In this document: piece by piece, positions 38,815 to 47,557 of the stretch
Numbering within the stretch: position 1 is the stretch's first letter
Layout: each line of letters begins with the position of its first letter
From: Beijerinckiaceae bacterium
GTDB taxonomy: Bacteria > Pseudomonadota > Alphaproteobacteria > Rhizobiales > Beijerinckiaceae
Reading direction: 5' to 3'
DNA: 64,000 nt
Assembly (NCBI GenBank): GCA_027532775.1
Contig: JAPZTO010000002.1
Coordinates: forward strand, 310,001-374,000
Translations under genes and position numbers: made by a program
Notes under the pieces: generated by a model
The model's input: the letters and a program-made list of their open reading frames with translations, nothing else
Database searches by the model: none
Told to the model about the DNA's origin: nothing

Positions 38815-39828
38815 TCACCCGCGCATGGCAAGGAGCGCGTCCAGTCTCGCTTCGGCTTGTCCCCGGTCAAATGGCTTCCGGGCCTTGCCCATGGCCGTCA
38901 CCACGCGTTCGAGCCGGCGTGCAGCCGGAGCGGCGATGGCCGGACATCCGGCCGCGATCGGCTCCATTTCGTCCATCTCGCCGTTGCAATGGAGGACAAG
39001 GTCGCAGCCCTGGGCCAGAGCCGCATCGCGGCGGCCCGCGAAGCTCCCGGAGAGCGCCTTCATCGACAGGTCGTCGCACATCAGCACGCCGTCAAAGCCC
39101 ATTTCACCGCGGATGACGTCGCGGATCACGGTTTCCGATGTCGTGGCAGGATTTTCCCGGTCATAGGCTGTGAAGATCACATGCGCGGTCATCGCAAGGG
39201 GCATGTCACCCAGCGCGCGGAAGGGCGGAAAATCATGGCCGCGCAAGGCCGCGCGCGAGGCTTCGACTACCGGCAGTGCCAGATGGGAATCCGCCATGGC
39301 CCGGCCATGGCCGGGGATATGCTTGATGATGGGCATCACGCCGCCCTCCATCAGCCCGTCGGCGGCAGCGCGGCCCAGCGCCATCACGATATCCGGCGAG
39401 GTGCCATAGGCCCTGTCCCCGATGATGTTGTCGGCTCCGGGAACAGGAACATCGAGCACCGGCAGGCAATCGACATTGATGCCCAGCCGGATGAGATCGT
39501 CGGCAATCAGCCGGGCGCCGAGATAGGCGGCCTCACCGGCCAGATCCGGGTCGATCGGCCAAAGCGCCCCATAGGCTGCCGCGGGCGGGTATTCCCGCCA
39601 ATGCGGCGGTCGAAGCCGGGCCACGCGGCCGCCTTCCTGGTCGATCAGCACCAGCGCATCGGCGTTGTCGGCCGCGCGCTTCATCTCCTCGACCAGCGCG
39701 CGAACCTGATCGGGCGTGTCGACATTCCGCCGGAACAGGATGAACCCGGCCGGGCGATGCTCGGCAAAGAAGGCCGCCTCCTGATTGGAGAGGCGATGGC
39801 CTTTCGCCCCGAAGATCAGAGGCTTCAT
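38815..39828 (-). CDS. nagZ: beta-N-acetylhexosaminidase (GH3)
   Basis: Removes N-acetylglucosamine from recycled muropeptides in the cytoplasm. The 337-residue enzyme has ALVLIDQEGGRVARL, the catalytic loop KHIPGHGRAMADSH (with the His-Asp acid/base dyad) and the nucleophile Asp in GVLMCDDLSMKAL. Start at MKPLIFG overlaps the stop of the SPOR gene as ATGA; a Met six codons earlier is less likely. Released anhydromuropeptides often act as signals for beta-lactamase genes; none is in the window. Confidence 0.95.
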   Translation of the reverse strand: MKPLIFGAKGHRLSNQEAAFFAEHRPAGFILFRRNVDTPDQVRALVEEMKRAADNADALVLIDQEGGRVARLRPPHWREYPPAAAYGALWPIDPDLAGEAAYLGARLIADDLIRLGINVDCLPVLDVPVPGADNIIGDRAYGTSPDIVMALGRAAADGLMEGGVMPIIKHIPGHGRAMADSHLALPVVEASRAALRGHDFPPFRALGDMPLAMTAHVIFTAYDRENPATTSETVIRDVIRGEMGFDGVLMCDDLSMKALSGSFAGRRDAALAQGCDLVLHCNGEMDEMEPIAAGCPAIAAPAARRLERVVTAMGKARKPFDRGQAEARLDALLAMRG

Positions 39829-41786
39829 TGACGCGTCACGAAGCAATTGCCGCCGGCGGCTTTCACCTTGTTGCAGGCTTCGACAGCCGAAGCCTGGCTG
39901 TAGCCGCCGACCCGGACCCGATAGACCGTCTGGCCGTTGGCCGTACCCGAGACAACGCTCGGGGCCTTGCCGCCAAGTGCGGAGCTGAAGCGGCTGCGCA
40001 ACTGCGCGCTGGCGTTGCGGGCATCCTCCTCGGTCGGGCGCGAGGCCAGTTGTACCGCGAAAGCGCCCGAAGTCGGCTGGCTGGCCGGCGGCGTATCGCC
40101 ATCCGTGTTCGCCGCAGGAGCCGGGCGTGCCGCCGTGGCGGGCGCCGCCGGGCGCGAATTGGGCGAAAGGACCATCGGGGCATTGGCCGGCCGATTCGCC
40201 GGCGTTGTCGTGGGCGTGCCGGCGGGGGCTGTCGCAACGCGCGGCGCCGGCGGGGTGCCCGTTGGCGCGGTGGCGCTGGCCGGCGGACGCGGCGGCTGGG
40301 CCGTGGTCGGGCGGGTCTCGACCTTGGGCGGTGTTGCCTGCGCCGCAGCCGGCGGTTGTGCCGTCACCGAAGGAGGAGGATCGGTCCGGCCCGACGGCGC
40401 GATCGGCGGGATCGGCGCATTGACGGGCGTTTGCGGCACCGTCACGACAGGGCCTGTTGGCCGGGCCGGCGGCGCCACAGCGCTCTGTCCCGGTGCCGTG
40501 ACCGGGAATGACGGGGCGTTCACGCCGGGCGCAGTCGTGGTCGTCGTCGCGGCAGGAACTGCGCCGTCGCCGCCGACGGGGATTCGGACCGAGGTCACGC
40601 GGCGCGGCTCGAGATTGGGGTTCGCGGCGTCGCCTGCAGGTGCGCCGGCATTCTGGTACGGGCTCGGCGCGACAACACGGACGCCGTCACGCCGGGTGAC
40701 CTGGTTCAGGTCGAGCGGCTGCTCGGTATTGTTGACCACCTGTGCAGGCTGCGTATCGTTTGCATTGCGCGGCGACAGGACCTGCTTGTTCTGGTTGGGA
40801 ATTTCGATCCCGCCTGGATTGGCGGGCCGTTCCTTGGTCGGTTCCGGCCGCGCTGCGATGACCGGCACCGAGCCGGACGCGGTTTTGCGGTCCGATCCGC
40901 CGCCGAACAGCATCGAGCCGGCAAGGACAGCGCCGCCGGCCACCGCAAGGCCGCCAAGGGCAAGGAAAATCGTCCGGGAGCGCCCGGGGCCGGTCTGGCC
41001 CTGTGCGGCGGCAGCCGCCGCGGCAGCCTGCGCGGCAAGGCGCTCTTCCGCTGCATGGAGGGAGGCCTCGGCCTGGCTTTCGGCCGGGTTGACCGCCTGC
41101 TGCGCGCCCCAGCCCGCATCGGCCGCGGGCTCGGCATAGGCCTGCTGGCGATAATCATGCTCGGCATAGGCCGCCTGATCATAGCCGGTAGCCTGCGGGA
41201 TCGGTTCCTGCGCCGGGTAATCGGTGCGGAGATCGTCCTGTGTGGCCTTATGCTCCGCCATGCGGATCGCATCGAATCGTCGCAGTTCCTGCTCGAAAGC
41301 GGCGAGCGGATCGAGCGGTTCCGGCGCGGGCGCAGCGGGAGCCTCGGACGGCGCATACTGCACCGAGACCGGCGGGGCTTGATCCCAGCCGGGCGAAAGA
41401 ACGGCTTCCGCATGTCCTTCGATATGGGCTGCCTGGGAATGGGCGCCCTCGAGATGAGCAATTTGGGGATGCGCGGCTTCTTGCCTTTCCGGCGCCGGTG
41501 CGGCGGCGGGTGAAACAGGCGGTAGCGCAAAATCGACCGGCCGGTCGATCAATCGAGCCAGCTCTGCCATCGCGGCCTGGTCGGGCCCGAAGGAGGGCTC
41601 CACCCGTGCAGCACCGCCAGCCAGAGCAGCCGGTTGCTCAGGGGCAGCGGGCGGGGGTGTGAAGGAGGCAGCCGGTGCCGCCGGCTTGCCCGACGGGTCG
41701 GTCTGAAGACTTTCCCGCAGCAGTTTCTCGAAAGCCTCGAGATCTGCCAGTGTCGGTTCCTTGCGACCCTGATCATTGCGATCCAT
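39825..41786 (-). CDS. SPOR domain-containing membrane protein
   Basis: A 653-residue bitopic protein: an N-terminal cytoplasmic region rich in Ala, Pro and Glu (1-275), one membrane helix (TIFLALGGLAVAGGAVLAGSMLF, about 278-300), a long Pro/Ala/Thr-rich periplasmic linker and a C-terminal SPOR domain (about 575-653, GAFAVQLASRPTEEDA...YRVRVGGYSQASAVEACNKVKAAGGNCFV). SPOR domains bind denuded septal peptidoglycan, so it is probably a division protein. Its stop overlaps the nagZ start; argS is upstream by 58 bp. Confidence 0.93.
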   Translation of the reverse strand: MDRNDQGRKEPTLADLEAFEKLLRESLQTDPSGKPAAPAASFTPPPAAPEQPAALAGGAARVEPSFGPDQAAMAELARLIDRPVDFALPPVSPAAAPAPERQEAAHPQIAHLEGAHSQAAHIEGHAEAVLSPGWDQAPPVSVQYAPSEAPAAPAPEPLDPLAAFEQELRRFDAIRMAEHKATQDDLRTDYPAQEPIPQATGYDQAAYAEHDYRQQAYAEPAADAGWGAQQAVNPAESQAEASLHAAEERLAAQAAAAAAAAQGQTGPGRSRTIFLALGGLAVAGGAVLAGSMLFGGGSDRKTASGSVPVIAARPEPTKERPANPGGIEIPNQNKQVLSPRNANDTQPAQVVNNTEQPLDLNQVTRRDGVRVVAPSPYQNAGAPAGDAANPNLEPRRVTSVRIPVGGDGAVPAATTTTTAPGVNAPSFPVTAPGQSAVAPPARPTGPVVTVPQTPVNAPIPPIAPSGRTDPPPSVTAQPPAAAQATPPKVETRPTTAQPPRPPASATAPTGTPPAPRVATAPAGTPTTTPANRPANAPMVLSPNSRPAAPATAARPAPAANTDGDTPPASQPTSGAFAVQLASRPTEEDARNASAQLRSRFSSALGGKAPSVVSGTANGQTVYRVRVGGYSQASAVEACNKVKAAGGNCFVTRQ

Positions 41787-41844
41787 TGCCGCGGTCCTCC
41801 TCTAACGCAACGCGCTGAGCTGGCAGGTAATCAGGGCCGTGATG

Positions 41845-43602
41845 CTAGCGCATCTCGTCGGGAGCGGAGACGCCGAGGAGCCGAAGCCCGTTGGCAATCA
41901 CGATCCTGACAGCCGTGACGAGAGCCAGCCTCGCCATTGTTCCTTTTCGGTCATCGTTATTAATAAACCTCAAATCAGGCAAATCCTTGCCGCGGTTCCA
42001 CAAGCCGTGGAAGGCACTTGCGAGATCGTAGAGGTAGAAAACGACGCGATGCGGCTCGCGCGTGGACGCGGCCTGCTCGATCAGGCGGGGATATTGCGCG
42101 ATCATCCGCATCAGCGCGCGCTCGCCCTCGTCGCGCAGCACCGACAGGTCGGCGCCGTGAATTTCGGAAACGCTGATCGGATTGGAATCAAAGGCGGTTC
42201 TGGCCTGGCGATCCAGCACGGATGCGCAGCGCGCATGGGCATACTGGACATAGAAGACCGGGTTGTCCTTCGATTGCTCGATCACCTTGGCGAGGTCGAA
42301 TTCCAGTTCCGCGTCGTTCTTGCGATCGAGCATCATGAAGCGGATCGCGTCGCGCCCGACCTCGTCGATCACATCCCGGAGTGTGACAAAATCGCCGGCG
42401 CGCTTCGACATTTTCACCGGTTCGCCGTTCCGCATCAGCTTCACGAGCTGGCAGAGGCGCACCTCCAGGGCGCCTTTGCCGGCGGTCGCAGCCTTTACGG
42501 CGGCCTGCATCCGCTTGACGTAGCCGCCATGATCCGCGCCCCAGACATCGATCATCTCGGCGAAGCCACGGGCGAACTTGTTGGCGTGATAGGCGATGTC
42601 GGACGCGAAATAGGTGTAGCCGCCATCCGATTTCAGCAGCGGCCTGTCGACATCATCGCCGAAGGCCGTCGCGCGGAACAGCGTCTGCTCGCGATCCTCC
42701 CAATCCTCGTCCTTCTGGCCCTTGGGCGGTGGCAGGCGACCTTCATAGATCAGGTCACGCGCGCGGAAATCGGCAATGGTCGCGGCTACCTGGTCGACCG
42801 GTGCCTGCAATGAGGCCTCCGAGAAGAATACGTCATGCCGGATGTCGATCGCGGCGAGATCGTCGCGGATCATCGCCATCATCGCGTCGATCGCCGCCTT
42901 GCGGACGATCGGAAGCCATTCAGCTTCCGGCATCGATTCCAGCGCCGCGCCATGGGCTTCAGCCAGTGCCTTGCCGGCGGGGATCAGGTAATCGCCGGGA
43001 TAGAGCCCCTCGCCCACCGGGCCGACATCGCGGCCCAGAGCCTCGCGGTAGCGATGGAAGGCCGAACGGGCCAGCACGTCGACCTGTGCGCCGGCATCGT
43101 TGATGTAATATTCCCGCGATACCTTCCAGCCGGCGAAATCCAGCAGGTTGGCCAAGGCATCGCCATAGACGGCGCCGCGACCATGGCCGACATGCATCGG
43201 GCCTGTCGGATTGGCCGAGACATATTCGACATTGACGGCCCTGCCCTGCCCGAGCGGCGAGCGGCCGAAATCCGGGCCGGCCGCGATCGCCGCACGGAGA
43301 ACATCCTCGAAAGCCACGGGGGCGAGGCCGACATTGATGAAGCCGGGCCCGGCCACCTCGACACGCGGATAGCGACCGGATTCGCGCAGCTTCGCGGCAA
43401 TGCCCTCGGCAAGAGCGCGCGGATTGCTGCCAGCCTCCTTGGCAAGGACCATCGCGGCATTGGTCGACAGGTCGCCATGGGCCGGATCGCGCGGGGGCTC
43501 GACCGTGGCCCTGCCCCGGATCTCGGGCGAGAGAGCAGCAGTGGCCGGCAGATCGGCGAGCACGGCCTGAAGATCGGCCGAGAAGGCGTGGAAAATGTTC
43601 AT
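41845..43602 (-). CDS. argS: arginine--tRNA ligase
   Basis: Class I synthetase, 585 residues, with the N-terminal Add1 domain, the nucleotide motif [15 protein letters not shown] (HVGH at 137-140), a KMSK-equivalent in [15 protein letters not shown], and the C-terminal DALR anticodon-binding domain. Bases 41940-41990 near the 3' end, coding RFINNDDRK, are unusually AT-rich. It lies between dgt and the SPOR gene in the leftward block. Confidence 0.98.
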   Translation of the reverse strand: MNIFHAFSADLQAVLADLPATAALSPEIRGRATVEPPRDPAHGDLSTNAAMVLAKEAGSNPRALAEGIAAKLRESGRYPRVEVAGPGFINVGLAPVAFEDVLRAAIAAGPDFGRSPLGQGRAVNVEYVSANPTGPMHVGHGRGAVYGDALANLLDFAGWKVSREYYINDAGAQVDVLARSAFHRYREALGRDVGPVGEGLYPGDYLIPAGKALAEAHGAALESMPEAEWLPIVRKAAIDAMMAMIRDDLAAIDIRHDVFFSEASLQAPVDQVAATIADFRARDLIYEGRLPPPKGQKDEDWEDREQTLFRATAFGDDVDRPLLKSDGGYTYFASDIAYHANKFARGFAEMIDVWGADHGGYVKRMQAAVKAATAGKGALEVRLCQLVKLMRNGEPVKMSKRAGDFVTLRDVIDEVGRDAIRFMMLDRKNDAELEFDLAKVIEQSKDNPVFYVQYAHARCASVLDRQARTAFDSNPISVSEIHGADLSVLRDEGERALMRMIAQYPRLIEQAASTREPHRVVFYLYDLASAFHGLWNRGKDLPDLRFINNDDRKGTMARLALVTAVRIVIANGLRLLGVSAPDEMR

Positions 43603-43638
43603 GGAACCCGCATCGCGAAAACAGCAGAGATGCTGGCC

Positions 43639-44838
43639 CTAGCGGAGGTCGGGCGTGACGTCAAACAAGGCCTGATGCTGGAGAATCGCGAAACGGTCGG
43701 TCATGCCGGCGATGTGATCGGCAACGGCGCGAGCCAGCTGGGCCTCGTTGCTCCGCCGGTTGGCCAGTTCCGGCACGAGGTCCGGCTCGGCGAGGTAACG
43801 GCCGAACAGGTCCCGGATAATGGTCGAGGCGGATTCCCGGAGCTGGAGCAGGTGCTTGTGGCGGTACATGCGCTCGAACAGGAAGCGCTTGAGATCCTGC
43901 TCGGCCGGCGCGATCGCATCCGAGAAGGCGATGACCGGGCCTTTCGCATGGCGGATATCGTCTGCCTGCCGCGGGTTGAGGGCCACAAGCCGCCGTTCGC
44001 TCTCGGCTGCGACATCCTCGACCAGCCGGGTGATGACGCGGCGCATGATCTCATGGGCCTTGCGCCCTTCATCGAGATCCGGCCAGAGGCGATCGATCTC
44101 CCAGAGGAGGGCCGCGAGGAACGGCACCTGCCGCAGTTCCGACGAGTGGAACAGCCCCGCCCGGAGCCCGTCATCAATGTCATGCGCATTATAGGCAATG
44201 TCATCGGCAATGGCCGCGACCTGCGCTTCGGCCGAGGCGTAGCTCGCGATTTCGAGCGGGAAGATCTGCTCGAACTCGACAATGGCCCCGGGAATGCCAT
44301 GGCGGGTATAGCGCTCGGTCGGCCGGCCGTCCGGCCCCAGCAGCGGCCCGTTATGCTTCACGAGCCCTTCCAGCATCTCCCAGGAAAGGTTGAGGCCGTC
44401 AAAGGCGGCATAGCGGCGCTCGAGCCGCGTCACGATCCGCAGGGTCTGGGCATTGTGGTCGAAGCCGCCATGTTCGGCCATCAATGCATCGAGTGCATCC
44501 TCGCCGGCATGGCCGAACGGCGTGTGGCCAAGATCGTGCGCGAGGGCCAAAGCCTCGGCGAGGTCCTCGTCGAGCCCGAGGATGCGGCTGATCGAGCGGG
44601 CGATCTGCCCGACCTCGATCGAATGGGTCAGACGGGTGCGGTAGTGATCACCTTCGTGTTCGACGAAGACCTGCGTCTTGTGCTTGAGCCGCCGGAAGGC
44701 ATTCGAATGGATGATCCTGTCTCGGTCGCGCTGGAAATCGCTGCGGGTCGGCGAGGCCGGTTCGGGAATCAGGCGGCCGCGGCTGCGCTTGTAGTCGACG
44801 GCAAAGGGCGAGAGCGGGCGGTCGCGGTGGAAGAGCAT
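43639..44838 (-). CDS. dgt: dGTPase-like HD-domain triphosphohydrolase
   Basis: Deoxyguanosinetriphosphate triphosphohydrolase-like protein, 399 residues. The HD-domain metal ligands are in RTRLTHSIEVGQIARS and LAHDLGHTPFGHAGEDAL. It cleaves dNTPs to nucleoside and triphosphate in characterised relatives; this one belongs to the type-2 (shorter) group by length. Start at MLFHRDRP with AAGGA upstream; the open frame continues far upstream, antisense to erpA, and is spurious there. It is divergent from erpA, an arrangement often seen in alphaproteobacteria. Confidence 0.95.
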   Translation of the reverse strand: MLFHRDRPLSPFAVDYKRSRGRLIPEPASPTRSDFQRDRDRIIHSNAFRRLKHKTQVFVEHEGDHYRTRLTHSIEVGQIARSISRILGLDEDLAEALALAHDLGHTPFGHAGEDALDALMAEHGGFDHNAQTLRIVTRLERRYAAFDGLNLSWEMLEGLVKHNGPLLGPDGRPTERYTRHGIPGAIVEFEQIFPLEIASYASAEAQVAAIADDIAYNAHDIDDGLRAGLFHSSELRQVPFLAALLWEIDRLWPDLDEGRKAHEIMRRVITRLVEDVAAESERRLVALNPRQADDIRHAKGPVIAFSDAIAPAEQDLKRFLFERMYRHKHLLQLRESASTIIRDLFGRYLAEPDLVPELANRRSNEAQLARAVADHIAGMTDRFAILQHQALFDVTPDLR

Positions 44839-45004
44839 CGCCGATTCCTTTCCCTGTGGGCGCCGCGCCATACTCCGGTCGAAACGGGCCGCAATGCGGC
44901 GGCTCGGCGATCGGACCGGGCATTGCCGGGCGCGGTTTTCGTCCTTACATTGGGGTGAACCCAAACGGAAGGCGGCCCGGGCCTTGAACCCCGGTCGATC
45001 AACG

Positions 45005-45397
45005 ATGGCGCTGAAATTCGCAGTCCAGAACGTGCCGGGCGGAGCACCGTCCCTCGGCCAGTCCAGCCCGGATGCCCCGCTGGCCGTGACAGCCCGGGCG
45101 GCAAGCCGCATTTTCAAGATCCTCGAGGGCGAGGCCGAGGGCTCATCCCTCCGCGTTTCGGTCGAAGGCGGCGGGTGTTCGGGCTTCCAGTACAAGTTTT
45201 CGATTGCCGGCACGCCTGAGGCCGATGATCTGGTCATCGAGCGCGATGGCGTCACCGTGCTGGTCGATTCGGTCTCCGCGCCGCTCCTCGCGGGGTCCGA
45301 GCTTGATTTCGTGACGGAATTGATGGGTCAGAGCTTCCAGATCCGGAATCCGAAGGCCACGGCCAGTTGCGGGTGCGGAACCAGCTTCGCACTTTAG
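45005..45397 (+). CDS. erpA: iron-sulfur cluster insertion protein (A-type carrier)
   Basis: Carries Fe-S clusters to target proteins. The 130-residue protein has the three conserved Cys residues of A-type carriers, one in SVEGGGCSGFQYKF and two in ASCGCGTSFAL. It has an N-terminal extension of about 25 residues before LAVTARAASRI compared with the shortest family members. Start at MALKFAVQ; upstream Mets are not family-like. Divergent from dgt, about 165 bp apart. Confidence 0.94.
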   Translation: MALKFAVQNVPGGAPSLGQSSPDAPLAVTARAASRIFKILEGEAEGSSLRVSVEGGGCSGFQYKFSIAGTPEADDLVIERDGVTVLVDSVSAPLLAGSELDFVTELMGQSFQIRNPKATASCGCGTSFAL

Positions 45398-45421
45398 ATC
45401 TTGTCTTGAGATCTTGTCTTG
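45396..45421. repeat. 13-bp perfect tandem repeat at the erpA stop
   Basis: AGATCTTGTCTTG occurs twice head to tail at 45396-45408 and 45409-45421, with a partial third unit (ATCT). The first copy overlaps the erpA TAG stop codon. The rest of the 195-bp gap to the next gene is ordinary apart from TTGCTTAACC near 45472. Confidence 0.85.
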
Positions 45422-45592
45422 ATCTGCGGTTTCTGATGCTCTGGGCCGGTTCTGGCAGACCTGCCGTCACCCTTGCTTAACCGACTTGTGCGTTGCCGCA
45501 CATTTTGAGTTGCGTTTCTGCCTAGTAGCGTATGTCTTGCCCGCGCCGGTGCAATCGGCACGCGTGGAAAACTGTCAGCGCAGGAGAGACCC

Positions 45593-47479
45593 TTGATCCG
45601 CCCGTCCCGAGCCATCCATTCCCCGCGCCTGCTCGCCGCAGGCCATCTTCGCGCCCTGCTGGTCGCCACCGCGCTCTCGCCCCTTGCCCTGCCGCTGATT
45701 CCCGATCAGGGCGCGATCGGCATCGTGGCCGCGCAGGCGCAGCAGAATGTGACGATCGACAAGCTCGAACTCCCGATGTCCGGCAGCACGCTGGTCCTCA
45801 ACGGGATCACCGTTACCGGATCGAGCCTCGGCAAGGCCGAGATCGAGGGGCTGTTCAAGGTCAAGACGCTGAATGCAGCGTCGGAGCTGTTGCAGCGCTT
45901 CAACGCGGACAAGCTGGCCATCGCTACGGTCGAGCTCCGTATCAAGTCCGATACGCAGGATGTCCTGACTGTCTATGAAGGCCTCGAAGCCACGCGGATA
46001 AAGGGCGGCGCGATCGAGAAGCTGGTGATGAAGGGTGGCCGTCAATCCGGAACGGTCAAGGCCGAGAAGGCGAGCCAGAAGCTCGAGACGCAGTTCGGCC
46101 GCCTGGCGATGGACACGTTCGATATGGCGGGCATGGTCCGCTGGATGCTCGATGCCGATCCGACCGGCAAGGCGCCGATGAAGACGCTGCACGGGCGCTA
46201 CGAACTGGCTTCGATGGACATGGTGATCGAGGATGTGAAGATCTCGATCGGCAAGATGACCGGTTCCGGCTTCCAGGCGCGCCTCGCGCGGAAGGCGCCG
46301 ATCGAGTTCCTTGCGCTCGCGGAAAAGTCGAACGCCAAACCGGGTGATCCGGCGGCCGCTTTGCCGCTGCTCGCCGCCGTCACCGATATGTATTCGGCCT
46401 TCTCGTTCGGCAATGGCGAGATCGACGGCTTCACGCTGACCGGGAAGGACAAGAGCACCGGCACCGATGTGAAGGGTTCCGGCGGCAAGATGACCTTTAC
46501 CGGTGGTGCGGCCCCGAGCTTCATCATGAATGAGTTCTCGATGGCTGCCGCCGATGGCTTCATGAAATTCAAGAAGCTCGGTTTCGAGGGCGATTTCTAC
46601 GCCTGGATGATCGGCGGCGCGATGCAGGCGATGCAGGGCGAAATGGCCGGCAAGCCCGGCGACAAGCCTCCGGCCGAGGCCGAAGAATTCCGTGCCCTGC
46701 TCGCTGAAGTCGGCAAGTCACTGCAGAACCGCGATGTGCGCATGGTGTTCGAGGGGCTCGATGCGGATCTCCCCCCCGGCAAGAACGCGAAATCCAAGGA
46801 TCGCGTGAAGCTGGCGCTCGGGGCCTTCGATGCCCGGATGGGCGGGTTCGTCGGCATGATCCCGACAAAGATCGACTATTCGCTCAACGGTTTCCGCATG
46901 CCGGTTCCTGCAAACAGCAAGGACCAGGGCCTGATGACCCTGCGCGAACTCGGGATCGATGTTGTCGACCTGTCGATGAAGATCAAGGGCACCTGGGACG
47001 AGGCCAAGACCCGCTTCGTCGTGGATGATGTCAATGCCGATATGGGCAAGATGGCCAAGGTCGGCTTCAAGGCGGAAGTCGGGAACATTCCCCGCCCGCT
47101 CTTCGAGAACCCGATGACCGCCTGGACCTACACGCTGCTCGGCGCGAATGCCCAGAGCCTGTCCTTCGCGGTCGAGAACCGGGGCGGCATCGACAAGCTG
47201 ATCGCCAAGGCCGCCAAGGACCAGAAGAAATCCGCCGACCAGTTCAAGATGGAGCTTTCCGCCATCGCCCCGGCGATGATCGGAATGTATCTCGGTGGCC
47301 ATCCGGATGGCCAGTCGCTGGCGGATGCGCTGACGAAGTTCGTCCGCACCCCGGGCACGCTGAATATCACCTTGCGGGCCAAGTCGCCCGGCGGGCTGAC
47401 GGCGATGGAACTGATGGCGGCGGGCGAGAACCCGGGTGCCTTGCTCCAGAAGGTCAAGATCGAGGCCGAAGCGAAGTAA
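45593..47479 (+). CDS. large exported protein of unknown function
   Basis: I do not recognise this 628-residue protein. It starts with TTG, placed by GGAGA seven bases upstream, and has a long signal-peptide-like N terminus (HLRALLVATALSPLALPLIP, with VAAQAQQ as the likely cleavage region near residue 49). The mature part lacks membrane helices and Cys, and shows repeated amphipathic strands with Gly/Asp turns, such as LPMSGSTLVLNGITVTGSSLGKAEIEG and related wording later, as in beta-rich periplasmic proteins of the AsmA or YdgA kind. It lies alone between erpA and a terminator, so it is probably monocistronic. Confidence 0.8.
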   Translation: MIRPSRAIHSPRLLAAGHLRALLVATALSPLALPLIPDQGAIGIVAAQAQQNVTIDKLELPMSGSTLVLNGITVTGSSLGKAEIEGLFKVKTLNAASELLQRFNADKLAIATVELRIKSDTQDVLTVYEGLEATRIKGGAIEKLVMKGGRQSGTVKAEKASQKLETQFGRLAMDTFDMAGMVRWMLDADPTGKAPMKTLHGRYELASMDMVIEDVKISIGKMTGSGFQARLARKAPIEFLALAEKSNAKPGDPAAALPLLAAVTDMYSAFSFGNGEIDGFTLTGKDKSTGTDVKGSGGKMTFTGGAAPSFIMNEFSMAAADGFMKFKKLGFEGDFYAWMIGGAMQAMQGEMAGKPGDKPPAEAEEFRALLAEVGKSLQNRDVRMVFEGLDADLPPGKNAKSKDRVKLALGAFDARMGGFVGMIPTKIDYSLNGFRMPVPANSKDQGLMTLRELGIDVVDLSMKIKGTWDEAKTRFVVDDVNADMGKMAKVGFKAEVGNIPRPLFENPMTAWTYTLLGANAQSLSFAVENRGGIDKLIAKAAKDQKKSADQFKMELSAIAPAMIGMYLGGHPDGQSLADALTKFVRTPGTLNITLRAKSPGGLTAMELMAAGENPGALLQKVKIEAEAK

Positions 47480-47508
47480 TCGCCGGATCCCCTCGCTGTT
47501 TCCACGAA

Positions 47509-47534
47509 AAAAGCCGGGCTCACGCCCGGCTTTT
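47509..47534. terminator. bidirectional Rho-independent terminator
   Basis: AAAAGCCGGG (47509-47518), loop CTCACG, CCCGGCTTTT (47525-47534): a perfect ten-pair stem with A and T ends, so it can work in both directions between the converging unknown exported gene and the malic enzyme gene. Confidence 0.93.
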
Positions 47535-47557
47535 GCATGTCAGGGGCTGGCGAAGGC

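Noticed and set aside
44839-45255. Upstream extension of dgt over erpA
   Set aside because: It is a shadow of erpA and has no dGTPase resemblance; AAGGA supports the start at 44838.
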